Positions 1-9,216 are shown, counted from the stretch's first letter. The stretch is 64,000 nucleotides of DNA from Heyndrickxia oleronia (GCF_017809215.1 NZ_CP065424.1:2388001-2452000), one strand, 5' to 3'. Notes: generated by a model not told the origin, from the letters alone. Translations and numbers: made by a program.

Positions 1-1
1 A

Positions 2-433
2 GAAGGAGAACTCTTAGTTATAAATAAAAATGGGGGTCCATATACTAATCGTTTTGACTTACCTGGAGGAAGTTTAAAAGAAGGTGAAACTTTATCGGAA
101 GCAATGAAAAGAGAGTTCCTTGAAGAAACGGGACTTGAAATAGAAATCCAGGAAAACATTGGGGTTGTGGATTTTAAACTGCCTTGGTTATGGAAAGAGT
201 TTACGGATGTTCATCATATTGCGGTCTATTATTCTGTTCGTACTATTGGTGGGAACATACAAACACCTGAACAATTTGAAGGACAAGACTCATTGGGAGC
301 CGTTTGGGTAACCGAAAAAGATGTTTCTTTGGATAATGCTTCACCATTAGTTTTAAAAGCATTTGAGTGGTTAAGAACAAAGGATTTAGGGATAGATGCT
401 GAGATATACCAAGATTGGAAAGTAGTAAAATAA
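2..433 (+). CDS. Nudix hydrolase (5' end outside window)
   Basis: The open frame runs in from the left edge (base 2) without a start codon, so the N-terminus is missing; the ATG at 104 lies inside the domain and is not the start. The visible protein carries the Nudix box: GGSLKEGETLSEA followed by REFLEETGLEIE, matching Gx5Ex7REUxEExGU, whose glutamates bind Mg2+. Nudix enzymes hydrolyse nucleoside diphosphates linked to another moiety; the substrate cannot be told from sequence. A strong hairpin follows the stop codon, so this is the last gene of its transcript. Family assignment is secure, substrate unknown. Confidence 0.9.
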   Translation, partial: EGELLVINKNGGPYTNRFDLPGGSLKEGETLSEAMKREFLEETGLEIEIQENIGVVDFKLPWLWKEFTDVHHIAVYYSVRTIGGNIQTPEQFEGQDSLGAVWVTEKDVSLDNASPLVLKAFEWLRTKDLGIDAEIYQDWKVVK

Positions 434-454
434 ATATTTTCTTATACAGGCTAG

Positions 455-485
455 AGCTGACTAACTCGAGTTAATCAGCTTTTTA
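455..485 (+). terminator. Intrinsic terminator after Nudix gene
   Basis: Arms AGCTGA-CTAA and TTAA-TCAGCT around CTCGAG form a nearly perfect palindrome (one mismatched pair) followed by TTTT. It separates the Nudix gene from the convergent phosphatase gene. Confidence 0.7.
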
Positions 486-511
486 TGTTGGAAAGGTAGA
501 TTAATTCAATG

Positions 512-976
512 CTATATGTTTTCTTTCCTACATATTTTCTTGAGTAATGCCCGACAGCCAGTTGAAACAAGACTATAGGTTTCTTCAAAGTTGCCTGTGA
601 AAAATGGATCAGGTATATCTTTTCTGTCTTTTGTGAGGTCTAACAACCTTATTATCTTTGGATGGTTAGGTTTGCCGGTAATACTATAAATATTTTTTAT
701 GTTACTCATGTCCATACCTATAATATAGTCGAACTTCCAAAAGTCTTCTTTTATTAATGAGCGTCCAATTAGCCCTTTAGAAGAAATATTATATTTCTTT
801 AGAATATCAAGAGTTCCCTTATGAGGAGGTAATCCGATTTGCCATGAACTAGTAGCAGCCGAATCAACTAAAAATTTCTCATTTAAATTTTCTTTATTGA
901 CCATGTCACGAAACAAAGCTTCCGCCATTGGTGAACGGCAAATATTCCCCAAGCATACAAATAAAACACTAATCAT
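512..976 (-). CDS. Low-molecular-weight protein tyrosine phosphatase
   Basis: 154 residues, full length for the LMW-PTP/arsenate reductase-like fold. The P-loop CLGNICRS (CX5R plus S) lies at residues 8-15, with the nucleophilic Cys and phosphate-binding Arg intact. The general-acid motif DPFFTG lies near residue 122. The enzyme hydrolyses phosphotyrosine (or phosphoarginine in some Bacillus members such as YwlE) on cytoplasmic proteins. The gene is convergent with the Nudix gene and stands alone. Arsenate reductase (ArsC of the thioredoxin-coupled type) shares the P-loop, but the DPFF loop and lack of the distal Cys pair favour a phosphatase. Confidence 0.88.
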   Translation of the reverse strand: MISVLFVCLGNICRSPMAEALFRDMVNKENLNEKFLVDSAATSSWQIGLPPHKGTLDILKKYNISSKGLIGRSLIKEDFWKFDYIIGMDMSNIKNIYSITGKPNHPKIIRLLDLTKDRKDIPDPFFTGNFEETYSLVSTGCRALLKKICRKENI

Positions 977-1253
977 GTACTTTACTCCTTTTATCTATCT
1001 TTTATTCACAAACACGATCTCATGTACAGAACACCTATTTGTAAAATATGTACTACATAGAAATTTGGAACGGCGTATGTATTCATCCATTATTATGAAG
1101 TACTTAGATTATATGAGTCTCGATGATTTTTATAATTAAGTTATTTCAATATATGGTCATTAGTTATTCTTTCATAAAAGTACCGCATTCCTGTAATAAA
1201 AGAGATGAGTCTTTAAAGCAATAGAGACATTAAAGTAGAGTATTATTACGCTA

Positions 1254-1314
1254 TTGACATTACCAACTATTTTTTTAGAAATTTAAAAAACTTTTCAATG
1301 GAGGGCGTCGTCTA
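1254..1314 (+). promoter_or_regulatory. Candidate promoters of the ECF sigma operon
   Basis: A TTGACA box at 1254-1259 is followed 16 bases later by TAGAAA (1276-1281), a possible SigA promoter. Downstream, AAAAAAC (ending at 1291) and CGTCTA (1309-1314), 17 bases apart, resemble the AAC / CGTC signature of ECF sigma factors and would give autoregulation. Both are pattern matches only. Confidence 0.4.
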
Positions 1315-1337
1315 ATAAATTGGAAGGAGGAACGGAT

Positions 1338-1871
1338 ATGGATGAATTAACAGTAGAGGTGTTTGAAATAGAAGATAAGGAAGCCCTTATAGACGAGATA
1401 ATGAATAAGTATGGACAGGAGATCCTACAGCTCGTTTATTCATATGTAAATAATAAAGAGGTCGCCGAGGACTTAGCCCAAGATATATTTGTTAAATGTT
1501 ACAAATCTCTTCATACATATAAGGGAAAATCGAAGTTAAGAACATGGTTGTGGAGAATTGCAATTAATCATTGTAAGGACTATATAAAAAGTTGGTATCG
1601 CACAAAGGTAATCGTTACAGATAATGAATCTACGTATATGGGTGCTCAAAAAGAAAGTGCTGAACAGACTGTTATTAAAAATGATGAGGATCAAATGCTG
1701 GCTTCAGCAGTAATGAACTTACCAATAAAATATCGAGAAGTGATTTATCTTTATTATTTTGAAGAAATGCCAATCAAAGATATCGCAATGGTAATTGAAG
1801 TGAAGGAAAACACTATTAAAACAAGACTTAAAAGAGCCAAGGAACTCTTGAAGAAAGGATTGGAGGAATAA
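1338..1871 (+). CDS. ECF-type RNA polymerase sigma factor
   Basis: 177 residues from the ATG at 1338, chosen over an upstream in-frame TTG because AAGGAGG sits eight bases before it. Sigma region 2 is seen at about residues 15-80 (YSYVNNKEVAEDLAQDIFVKCY, then KLRTWLWRIAINHCKDY) and region 4 at about 120-170 (LPIKYREVIYLYYFEEMPIKDIA, then NTIKTRLKRAKELL). It lacks sigma regions 1 and 3, as ECF factors do. The next gene starts four bases after its stop codon and encodes a PadR-like protein, followed by a FtsW-like membrane protein; these probably form its regulatory and target unit. It is not SigY, which is encoded elsewhere in the window. Confidence 0.88.
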   Translation: MDELTVEVFEIEDKEALIDEIMNKYGQEILQLVYSYVNNKEVAEDLAQDIFVKCYKSLHTYKGKSKLRTWLWRIAINHCKDYIKSWYRTKVIVTDNESTYMGAQKESAEQTVIKNDEDQMLASAVMNLPIKYREVIYLYYFEEMPIKDIAMVIEVKENTIKTRLKRAKELLKKGLEE

Positions 1872-1875
1872 TCAA

Positions 1876-2283
1876 ATGGAAAATCGATTAATAGGGCTAC
1901 GAAAATCAATGGAGAAAACAACTTTTAAACATTTGAATTTTTCTGAGCAACAACGTAAGAAGGTTTATGAAAAAATCAATAAAACATACGAAAATGAAGA
2001 AGATGTTTTTTTAGCCGTTTTACAACTTCTCATTTCTGAAAAAACAGGATACGAATTAGCAAAGCTATTGCGTGGGAGAGGGATTCAAAAATTCGAAGGA
2101 AATGAAGGCTTTTTATACACCATATTACACCGTTTAGAACAGAATCATCTTATTAAGTCAAGTTGGGATAATTCAGGAGCGAAATATTATCAATTAAATG
2201 ACAAGGGAAGGAAGACATTACGAAAGGCAGAAAAAACTTCTACAAAGAAACGATTAATTTTAAAAGAATTGATAGAGGGGTGA
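1876..2283 (+). CDS. PadR-family transcriptional regulator
   Basis: 135 residues with a PadR winged helix at about 45-115: LAVLQLLISEKTGYELAKLL, then GFLYTILHRLEQNHLIKSSW and the wing YYQLNDKGRKTLRK. PadR proteins are DNA-binding repressors that often control adjacent membrane proteins. A 40-residue basic/acidic helical N-terminus precedes the domain, longer than in minimal PadR proteins. It lies between the ECF sigma gene and the FtsW-like gene with spacings of 4 and 7 bases, so the three are almost surely cotranscribed. PadR genes paired with HAAS-domain membrane proteins are a recurring arrangement in Firmicutes. Confidence 0.85.
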   Translation: MENRLIGLRKSMEKTTFKHLNFSEQQRKKVYEKINKTYENEEDVFLAVLQLLISEKTGYELAKLLRGRGIQKFEGNEGFLYTILHRLEQNHLIKSSWDNSGAKYYQLNDKGRKTLRKAEKTSTKKRLILKELIEG

Positions 2284-2290
2284 GACAAAA

Positions 2291-3556
2291 TTGAACAAAA
2301 AAGGGGATCACTTTTTAAAAGAAGTCACTAAACATATTAAATCAAAGGAAGCAAGGAATCTTGTGGCAACTGAATTGGAATTTCACTTGAAGAAGGCTAA
2401 GAACATGTGGATTGAGAAAGGCTTATGTGAGGCAGTTGCTGAGGACAAGGCAGTTGAAGAAATGGGAAATCCAATCAAACTTGGTCAAGAACTTAACAAA
2501 CTACATAAGCCAAAGGTTGATTGGTTGATTATTATATTGTTAGTGACTGCTATGGGTCTAGGTTTCTTGCCAATAGTAGCACTTGGATATACGAATCATT
2601 TTCTAATCAATAAGGTGATATTTGTTATTCTCGGTGTAGCGGCAGCTTTTGGGATGATGATGATTGATTATAGGAAATTAGAGAGACTTGGATGGCTGTT
2701 TTACACAATAGGAGTACTCATCCTGATAATGTTAAGCTATTTTCCAACCACTGCAATAAATGGGGGACCTTATATTAAAATTGGTTCCATAACAATTGAA
2801 AGCTTAATGGCTGTACCATTCTTTTTTCTAGCTTGGGCTTCCTTTTTTAATAATAGTAGATTAAAGATTTGGCATCTTGGGATAATGTACCTATTTTCAT
2901 TGTATCTATTCTTATCTATACCAAATCTCTCAACAACCTTTATCTATATAATGATGGTATTCGTTATGCTTTGGTGGAGTTTGTTAGGTAAGAAAAAGGC
3001 ACTGATAATTACAGTTGTACCCATTTGTTTAATTATCATCGGTGGGTTATTTTTCTGGTCTTCAGCAAAGGAATACCAGATAGCTAGAATTTTAGGGTTT
3101 TTAAACCCAGAAAGTTACGAAAATGGTTCGGGTTATATGTATTTACGTTTAAAAGAGTTAATGTCGTCAGCAAGGTGGTTTGGTACATCTGGAAATAAAG
3201 AGTTTATTCAGGCTGCACATACTGATTTTGTGTTTGTAAGTTTGACTTACTATTATGGGTATTTGCTTGCACTTATCCTTGTCTTCATTCTTTCCCTTTT
3301 TGTAGTAAGGATGATCGCCATAACTCATAAAATAAATGGTCATTATGGTAAATTGCTTCTTGTTGGTGGAATGACTCTTTTTGTAGTTCAGTTCATTTAT
3401 AACGTTGGAATGATCTTATGCTTATTACCGATTACATCTATATCCTTGCCTTTTATTAGCTATGGGCTGATGCCAACTCTGTTTAATGCGTTTTTAATGG
3501 GTATCGTGTTAAGTGTATATCGACGTAAAAATTTGAAATCAAGTAGTTTCATATAG
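2291..3556 (+). CDS. HAAS-like domain fused to FtsW/RodA/SpoVE (SEDS) membrane protein
   Basis: 421 residues from a TTG start preceded by GAGGGGTGAG. Residues 1-65 are soluble, helical and charged (FLKEVTKHIKSKEARN..., EDKAVEEMGNP), like the DUF1700/permease-prefix (HAAS) domain found next to PadR regulators. The remainder is a polytopic SEDS domain with the INGGPYIKIG loop near 155, a TDFVF segment near 320 and LPFISYGLMPTLFNAFLMGI near the C-terminus. SEDS proteins polymerise or help export cell-wall glycan. Family members usually carry a GEE after TDFIF; here it reads TYYYG, so enzymatic activity is uncertain. It may instead be the membrane sensor of the upstream sigma/PadR pair. Confidence 0.82.
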   Translation: MNKKGDHFLKEVTKHIKSKEARNLVATELEFHLKKAKNMWIEKGLCEAVAEDKAVEEMGNPIKLGQELNKLHKPKVDWLIIILLVTAMGLGFLPIVALGYTNHFLINKVIFVILGVAAAFGMMMIDYRKLERLGWLFYTIGVLILIMLSYFPTTAINGGPYIKIGSITIESLMAVPFFFLAWASFFNNSRLKIWHLGIMYLFSLYLFLSIPNLSTTFIYIMMVFVMLWWSLLGKKKALIITVVPICLIIIGGLFFWSSAKEYQIARILGFLNPESYENGSGYMYLRLKELMSSARWFGTSGNKEFIQAAHTDFVFVSLTYYYGYLLALILVFILSLFVVRMIAITHKINGHYGKLLLVGGMTLFVVQFIYNVGMILCLLPITSISLPFISYGLMPTLFNAFLMGIVLSVYRRKNLKSSSFI

Positions 3557-4055
3557 AATTGAATCTAATAAATTCTCTAATTAATTTAATATAGAAACTT
3601 TACACTCACATGGGTATTTAATTTATTCCAGAAAGAGAGTTTTTTTAATAAGAAGGGGGACTGTGAAGGGTTGCCCATAAGCTTATAGTGAGTATTAATC
3701 CCAGAAGTCTGTCTAAGTTCCTTTGTAGGGTCAAAGCTATTAAGTTCTACGAAAAAATGTGCTTTAATGTAAGAAAAGTTAATGTGAGTTTGCCGTAGTA
3801 AAGAAAATCCTTAATTTAAAACTTTTTAGCTAAATGGCGGGTTAGTAGTATACCGAAAAAAGCCCAATTTCTTTATCTTAATATTGAGAAACTGGTCAGT
3901 TATCAAAAAAATTTACGGTATCTTAATGGGAAATCATAAGGACAGAGGCAGATCAATATGGCTGAACTCTTAAGTTGTAGACAAAAAGATTGTAGCAGGA
4001 AATAATTATTTGGTTCTATTTCTATACATAATATCGTATGAAATAAGGTAGTACT
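3557..4055. other. Intergenic region, no gene recognised
   Basis: Nearly 500 bases of A+T-rich sequence with stop codons in all frames. I see no convincing promoter, RNA or repeat. It may hold decayed coding sequence, but nothing could be identified. Confidence 0.5.
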
Positions 4056-4811
4056 GTGAAAACAACAGGAAATTTTACCGACAAGGCTGCTATATATGCG
4101 AAATATCGCCCAAGTTACCCTGATGAATATGTTGATTATTTGTTTTCAGTTAACCAACTAAAAGGGAATCAGATTGTGGTCGATATTGGTTCAGGTACGG
4201 GGATATTTAGCAACCAACTGCTTGAAAGGGGTTTAAATGTTATTGGAGTAGAGCCAAATGATGACATGAGAAAGATGGCTGAGCAATCGTTAAAGCAATA
4301 CTCTCGTTTTAAATCAATAAAAGCAACTGCTGAAAATACCACTTTAAAAGGGAGTAGTGTGGATTTAATAACTGTAGCTCAAGCATTTCATTGGTTCGAT
4401 AAAAAAGCATTCAAAATGGAATGTCAACGGATTTTGAAACAAAAGGCAAGTGTTGCTCTTGTTTGGAATAGCAGAGATTTAACTAGTCCAATCATTAAAG
4501 AGAATGCAGAAATTTGCCAAAAGACCTGTTCAAATTTCAAAGGATTTAGTGGTGGAATAGAGGAAACTCCAGAAGTATTTAACAGCTTTTTTAAGGATGG
4601 AAAGTATGAATTTAAAAAATATCAAAATGATTTACTTTTTGATTATGAAAGTTTTTTGGGAAGGAATCTATCAGCATCCTATGCTCCGAAAAAAAATGAC
4701 AAAGAGTATAAAAGTTTTGTCTTTCTCCTATCAGAGCTATTTGAAAAATACAGTAAGAATGGAAAAATTGTTCTCAAAAACATAACGCGAAGCTATCTAG
4801 GCAATGTCTAA
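4056..4811 (+). CDS. Class I SAM-dependent methyltransferase
   Basis: 251 residues from a GTG start with a modest AAGG site upstream. Motif I VDIGSGTGIFSNQLL (about residue 41) binds S-adenosylmethionine; VIGVEPNDDMRKMAE is the acidic loop after beta 2; VDLITVAQAFHWFD is the motif IV region, typical of Methyltransf_11 proteins whose members end with a TRSYLG-like motif as here. The methyl acceptor is unknown. It stands alone, with an imperfect AAAGGG/CCCTTT hairpin (4824-4853) after the stop that may terminate it. Confidence 0.85.
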   Translation: MKTTGNFTDKAAIYAKYRPSYPDEYVDYLFSVNQLKGNQIVVDIGSGTGIFSNQLLERGLNVIGVEPNDDMRKMAEQSLKQYSRFKSIKATAENTTLKGSSVDLITVAQAFHWFDKKAFKMECQRILKQKASVALVWNSRDLTSPIIKENAEICQKTCSNFKGFSGGIEETPEVFNSFFKDGKYEFKKYQNDLLFDYESFLGRNLSASYAPKKNDKEYKSFVFLLSELFEKYSKNGKIVLKNITRSYLGNV

Positions 4812-4896
4812 ACAGCCGAACATAAAGGGGCTTTAAAGAAGTTCCCTTTTAAATTTTTCAGTATTCATACCATTTAATTGGTATCTATAGTGAAGT

Positions 4897-4948
4897 ATCG
4901 CCCTTCTTCAACTATAGGGGCGGGTTTGACCAATAAGCAGGAAAACAA
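4897..4948 (+). repeat. Short intergenic repeat, copy 1
   Basis: The segment containing CTTCAACTATAGGGGCGGG and AATAAGCAGGAAAAC recurs with substitutions at 7160-7212 (CTTTAACTATAGGGACAG, AACAAGCAAAAGTG). Both copies precede gene remnants. A weaker inverted match may lie near 35565-35620. Confidence 0.4.
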
Positions 4949-5019
4949 AAGTAACTTCTTGAATATTGGATTGTTGTAGTTATTGGGGGGAATGTAAATG
5001 TTATATAGATTTAGAATTG

Positions 5020-5676
5020 ATGGTACAACATGTAAATGTACTATTTAGACACGATACTGAAAATAAAATGACAGTCGTAAATGAACTACCATTCGATGTT
5101 GCCCCACGAATCTTTATTGGTGCCACCAGATCGGGCAATATAGTAAGGTTTTCAAAGTCGTTGGATGATAGCCTTGTAAATAAGTTGGAACAGGTTATAG
5201 GAGCACGTCCTAGTGCACTTCTTGGAGAAGTAATAAAGATTCTAAGCATAGACCGTATAGTAAATAATATATGGATTGGACCAGCGTATGTGTTTCCCGA
5301 TGTCAGGGGCAGGACTTGTACAAAAGCGATTATGGTAACTAATAAAAACAAAGAAATTTTAAAGTCTCATTTCCCATATACATTTGCGGATTTTGAGAAT
5401 AAACAACCTTGTTTTGTAATTATCGAAAATAACATACCTGTTTCAATTTGTTGTAGTGCAAGGCAAACCTCAAAAGCAGCTTAAGCAAGTGTATTTACAC
5501 ATGAAAAATTCAGAGGAAGAGCTTATGGTGCAGATGTTACAAATGCATGGGCTTCAGAGGTACAAAATCAAGGAAAATCCGCTCTATATAGCACTTCTTG
5601 GGATAATTTCGCTTCTCAATCCTTGGCTAGAAAACTACAATTGATTCAGTATGGCAATGACATTCATATGAGTTGA
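5020..5676 (+). pseudogene. GNAT acetyltransferase, killed by an in-frame stop
   Basis: The frame reads HVNVLFRHDTENKMTVVNEL... to ARQTSKAA, then TAA at 5482-5484, then continues in the same frame with ASVFTHEKFRGRAYGADVTN (the GNAT acetyl-CoA loop region) and STSWDNFASQSLARKL to the stop at 5674-5676. GNAT relatives of this kind read EA where the TAA lies, so one GAA-to-TAA change explains the break. The N-terminus is also unclear: a GGGGGG ribosome site and ATG at 4998 are in another frame, while ATG 5020 is in frame but without a good site. Translated alone, the first part would lack the cofactor loop. Confidence 0.8.
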
Positions 5677-5886
5677 TTTATCGAAGAAATCCCTCTTTAA
5701 CGATCCTAAAATTACACCTTTTAAATGTAATGATAGTCTTTTCTTTAAAAAATGTTTGTGAAAGATTGTACTTATACTATTGAGTGTTTTCCTTAAATAT
5801 TTGACTGTTAAAATACAGCCTTTTTCTTACTGGACGAACCGTGTAGTTTAGTTCAAGAAGTAATTTTAAAACGGAGTGTGAAATAG

Positions 5887-6345
5887 ATGTTATTAACTCC
5901 TTTAGGTACTATTAAGCTATTTGTTAATAATAAAGAAGTTGAATTTACTGCTATAAAATTAGATAATTTAGAATTGCTTTGTCCAAATGTAAACGGTAGA
6001 TATTTAATTCAATTTGAATACAAAAAAGAATTTAAGATTCAAGAAATTAAATGCTGTATACCATCAATAGATGTTAAGGGAGAAATTGAAAGCGGAGAAA
6101 GGCTCGAAGCGATTTCTTTTTATAAAAATGATATCAAACTAACAATTGGAGTAGAAGGAGAATTTACGGATTATCCAAAATATATAGATTTCAGTGGAGA
6201 TTATTTAAGTAATGGAATTCAATATGAAGTATTCCAAACTACAGCAAGTAGAAAATTTAATTTTGGCGTTTGTTGGATGCAACCTTGTACAGAAGAAAAC
6301 GATAATCAAACGTGGTTTGGCGCTGACCCAAATTTTATGCCCTAG
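5887..6345 (+). CDS. Hypothetical protein, 152 residues
   Basis: Starts at ATG 5887 behind GGAGTGTG. The protein is soluble, beta-rich by residue pattern (alternating hydrophobics in KLFVNNKEVEFTAIKL, YLIQFEYKKEF), without signal peptide or membrane segment, and ends in a Trp/Pro-rich tail (VCWMQPC, TWFGADPNFMP). I do not recognise the family. It is bordered on both sides by gene remnants and small ORFs, which suggests an accessory role. A perfect hairpin about 180 bases downstream (6528-6557) may end its transcript. Confidence 0.65.
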   Translation: MLLTPLGTIKLFVNNKEVEFTAIKLDNLELLCPNVNGRYLIQFEYKKEFKIQEIKCCIPSIDVKGEIESGERLEAISFYKNDIKLTIGVEGEFTDYPKYIDFSGDYLSNGIQYEVFQTTASRKFNFGVCWMQPCTEENDNQTWFGADPNFMP

Positions 6346-6527
6346 AAGTTGTAAAATTATATTTATTGTTTATGAATTAGTTAACTTTTAACTTAAAATA
6401 ACGAGTGCAAGAGTTGAAGATTGGAGTTTACATCGTAGGCAACCTTTACTCTTATGGATAATGGTGGAGATAATTTCCTTATATTAGAACATGTAAACTT
6501 TTTTAGATAGATTGGTAGTGGTATTTT

Positions 6528-6557
6528 AGTGACTAAAAAAGCGTTACTTTAGTCACT
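6528..6557. repeat. Perfect inverted repeat
   Basis: AGTGACTAAA and TTTAGTCACT flank a 10-base loop. No T-run follows, so it is either a weak terminator for the gene at 5887 or a protein-binding palindrome. Confidence 0.55.
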
Positions 6558-6691
6558 GCTGATATATAGCTGAAAATCCTCTTGATTAACAAGAAAATAT
6601 TAATAAAAAGATAATTTTTCCTATAATTACAAATATTTATATACATTTCCATAATTTCGTAATATAATCCAAATTAAGGGGGGTGAGTAGA

Positions 6692-6826
6692 GTGAAAAAG
6701 AAGATTGGTGCATTGTTAATTGTGTTATCACTATTCACAATATCAAGTGTATCTGCTGCAGAAGTAGCGAAACCAATGAGTCCCAATTGTTATTTAGATA
6801 AAGGTATTTGGATATGTGAGTATTAA
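6692..6826 (+). CDS. Small secreted peptide precursor, 44 residues
   Basis: GTG start behind a very strong AAGGGGGGTGAG site and a TATAAT box at 6663-6668. The product has a clear signal peptide: KKK, then a hydrophobic core IGALLIVLSLFTISS, then a VSA-A cleavage site near residue 23. The predicted mature part is about 21 residues, EVAKPMSPNCYLDKGIWICEY, with two cysteines eleven residues apart and an aromatic C-terminus. Its own terminator follows immediately. Size and layout resemble secreted signalling peptides (Phr/PapR style) or a small disulfide-bonded peptide, but no Rap-type receptor gene is adjacent. Function unknown. Confidence 0.72.
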   Translation: MKKKIGALLIVLSLFTISSVSAAEVAKPMSPNCYLDKGIWICEY

Positions 6827-6859
6827 TTCTTTAGAATAAAAAAATAATAGGAATTAATT

Positions 6860-6881
6860 AGCCACTATTAGTGGTTTTTTT
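6860..6881 (+). terminator. Terminator of the small peptide gene
   Basis: GCCACT-ATT-AGTGGT stem followed by seven T residues, 34 bases after the stop codon. Confidence 0.75.
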
Positions 6882-7228
6882 GTTAACTTCTTTATAACTA
6901 CAGAACACGATGAGAAAAATGTACTTGTGTATTTACTATCATCAATCCTCAATCAAATAGCTGATTATATTTAAGAACCAAAGATGATGAATTAGATTTC
7001 TAAAGAAAATTCATATTATAGAACTTTTTTATAGGTTAATATCAATATGTATATGTATGCAACTGTTATCTGGATTTTACATAGATGCAAGTAAGGTAAA
7101 ACCCTCAAAAAAAGTTGGTAGTTCTCCGATTTTCTGTTCAGTAATAATACTGATTGTAGCAACCTTCTTTAACTATAGGGACAGTTTTGTATAACAAGCA
7201 AAAGTGTTAAATAATAAATAGGTCTTGT
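6882..7228. other. Intergenic region with second copy of short repeat
   Basis: About 350 bases without a supported gene. The stretch 7160-7212 matches the short repeat at 4897-4948. Otherwise A+T-rich and featureless. Confidence 0.45.
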
Positions 7229-7432
7229 TTTCAAGGAACCGTGATGGCTGTGGGTTGGAATGAATATGGTCAATGCAATGTTAGTGACTGGTCCGATATA
7301 GTAGCAGTTGCAGCAGGTTGCACTCATACCATTGGACTTAAATCTGACGGCACGGTGGTATCTGTAGGTAGTAACGAATATGGACAATGCGATGTAAAAG
7401 GGTGGTCCGGCATCCAAATCCTCGGCAATTAG
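7229..7432 (+). pseudogene. RCC1-repeat protein fragment
   Basis: Encodes slightly more than two RCC1-like units: QGTVMAVGWNEYGQCNVSDW, SDIVAVAAGCTHTIGLKSDG, TVVSVGSNEYGQCDVKGW. Bacterial RCC1-like proteins carry many such repeats in a beta propeller; here about 65 residues remain, with no start codon or ribosome site and an upstream in-frame stop at 7208. It is the C-terminal stump of a lost gene. Confidence 0.75.
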
Positions 7433-7625
7433 ATCTTGGGTAAAAGCCATACATTTCCCACACCTAATAATAGTTCTTTATTCAACTAAACCAGCTAATA
7501 GCTTGTCAACATTTATAATAAAAACTTTAATTACTACATGTTATACTAATTTTAGGCTTGACAAAAAACCTTACAAAGCTTGTCTTTGTAAAGTTTCATC
7601 CTGTTTAGTAGTATTTTATACTAAA

Positions 7626-8470
7626 CTAGATCTTTGAAACTCCCTTTATTTTTTTATAGTCAAAAATCCAATGTAAGAGTTTATGTGCACACGCTATCAC
7701 ATCTACTTTTAAGAGTTTTCTTTCTTCACGTTTTTTATCATAAAATTCGCGTAATCTCTTATTTCGAGGGATGATTTCATCTGTCGGTTTCTTCTTGCGA
7801 CAATCACGAATTGCACTTTTCAAAGCCAAAATAGGGCATGTTGTAATCGGTTAGAGGCTCTTTTTATGATTCTCTTTAAAGTACCTTAGAATGTTCTGGA
7901 TTCAAAGACACTTGGATCGATTCCTCCAAGGCTACTAGTTTTTTTGGATGATTAAATCGATCAATTTCCCCAATCTCAGAAATAATCGTTGCAGCGACTT
8001 TTTTCTGATTCCGGGGATGGATTGTATAATCGTACATTTCTTCAATACTTTTTGTTAAGACCTCTATCTCATCTTCAAGCATTGATAGATGTATTTTGTA
8101 TTCTAGTATTATATTAATATACATATTAAGGCTTAGAATAAGACTATGATTCAATATATTTTGAAATGGGTTTCGTTGTGCGGCAGCTACTAATCTTTCT
8201 GCCTTACTATTTGCCCATTCCTGTGAGCGACTCTTACATAATTCCTTAATTCTTTTAGCTACTATTGGGTTCTCTTGGCTTCCATTACTTGATTTGAAGT
8301 AGGGAAATCTTGTAATGTCATTAAGGAAACATCAGAATATAGATCCCCGAAAACTTTACAGTATTCAGGAAATACTTGATTGAGAACTGCTTGATATTGA
8401 AGTTTGGTTTGTATAAACATCTCAGTAACATTCTTAGAGGATGCTAGATCATTGTTAAAAATAATTATGG
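7626..8470 (-). pseudogene. IS110-family transposase remnant 1
   Basis: Reading leftwards, decayed frames match IS110 transposases in order: QYQAVLNQVFPEYCKVFGDL (about 8400-8330), then KKVAATIISEIGEIDRFNHP (8025-7950), then AIRDCRKKKPTDEIIPRNKR and LREFYDKKREE, KLLHWIF at the C-terminus (7820-7640). The N-terminal DEDD catalytic part is missing, and stops or frameshifts break the rest, including loss of the FAGIDPSV segment reading. A related, shorter remnant lies at 9907-10125. Not mobile. Confidence 0.85.
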
Positions 8471-8823
8471 ATTTATTAATACTGCAATGACGGGGATAAA
8501 GTGAATTTAGAGCTGTAAATAAGCTTGCAAATATTTATAAGCATATTCAGAATTTAAACAATTTAAGAGATAATAAGTGTTCTAAAAAAATGTTACGGTA
8601 TTGCAGTTCAAATGACAAAAATAGGGAATTAGTCGAGGGGCAAATAGACAATCATCCATTGAAGATGATGTGACCCATTTATGAGAATGGTGGTATTAGA
8701 AGGAAATAGCGTAGTGGTGAAAGGTTCTATAATTGGAAGCAATACAATTGTCACCAAGAGCATTCCTCTTAACAGCAAAATAATCCATAAAGCTACGATT
8801 TAACTCAGAAAGGAGTTGGAGAC

Positions 8824-9216
8824 ATGGCGTTGTTAATCTATGCAATTTTCTTGTTTTTTTGGTTTTTGATTGTTGTTCTGTTTTATATATGGACAGCTTT
8901 ATTCTGGTCGATGATTTTTCGTGTCCAAAAGTTTGAAAATGAAGGGAAACGTACAAAAGCCGGTTTTAGCACTATGGTATCCATAGCTTTAACCATATTT
9001 TTATTGAAATTAATTTGTCATTTTACGGATACTCCGAGTTTATTCCAATTCACTAAAATTACCTCAACTTGTTTTATTGCTGCGTTTATTTATTTCGTCG
9101 TATTAGGAATTGCAACCATTCCTTTTATAAAAAAAGACGGAGCAGATCTGCTGAAGCAAGCTCTATATCGCAATAAGAAGAAAGAGATAAGAAAAAAACT
9201 ATCCAATTGGTTTTAA
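8824..9216 (+). CDS. Small membrane protein, three predicted TM segments
   Basis: 130 residues from ATG 8824 behind AAAGGAG. Hydrophobic spans at about 3-30, 48-66 and 78-102, ending in a highly basic cytoplasmic tail (RNKKKEIRKKLSNWF). I do not recognise the family. It lies between two IS110 remnants, so it may be part of an accessory or transposon-shaped region, but its frame is intact and it has a good ribosome site, so it is probably expressed. Confidence 0.68.
   Translation: MALLIYAIFLFFWFLIVVLFYIWTALFWSMIFRVQKFENEGKRTKAGFSTMVSIALTIFLLKLICHFTDTPSLFQFTKITSTCFIAAFIYFVVLGIATIPFIKKDGADLLKQALYRNKKKEIRKKLSNWF

Noticed and set aside
897..1139. 80-codon + strand frame opposite and beyond the tyrosine phosphatase gene
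   Set aside because: Half of it is the antisense of the phosphatase; no ribosome site and no recognisable domain.
8696..8956. 86-codon minus-strand frame
   Set aside because: Antisense to the start of the membrane protein gene at 8824, which has a good ribosome site; no domain.
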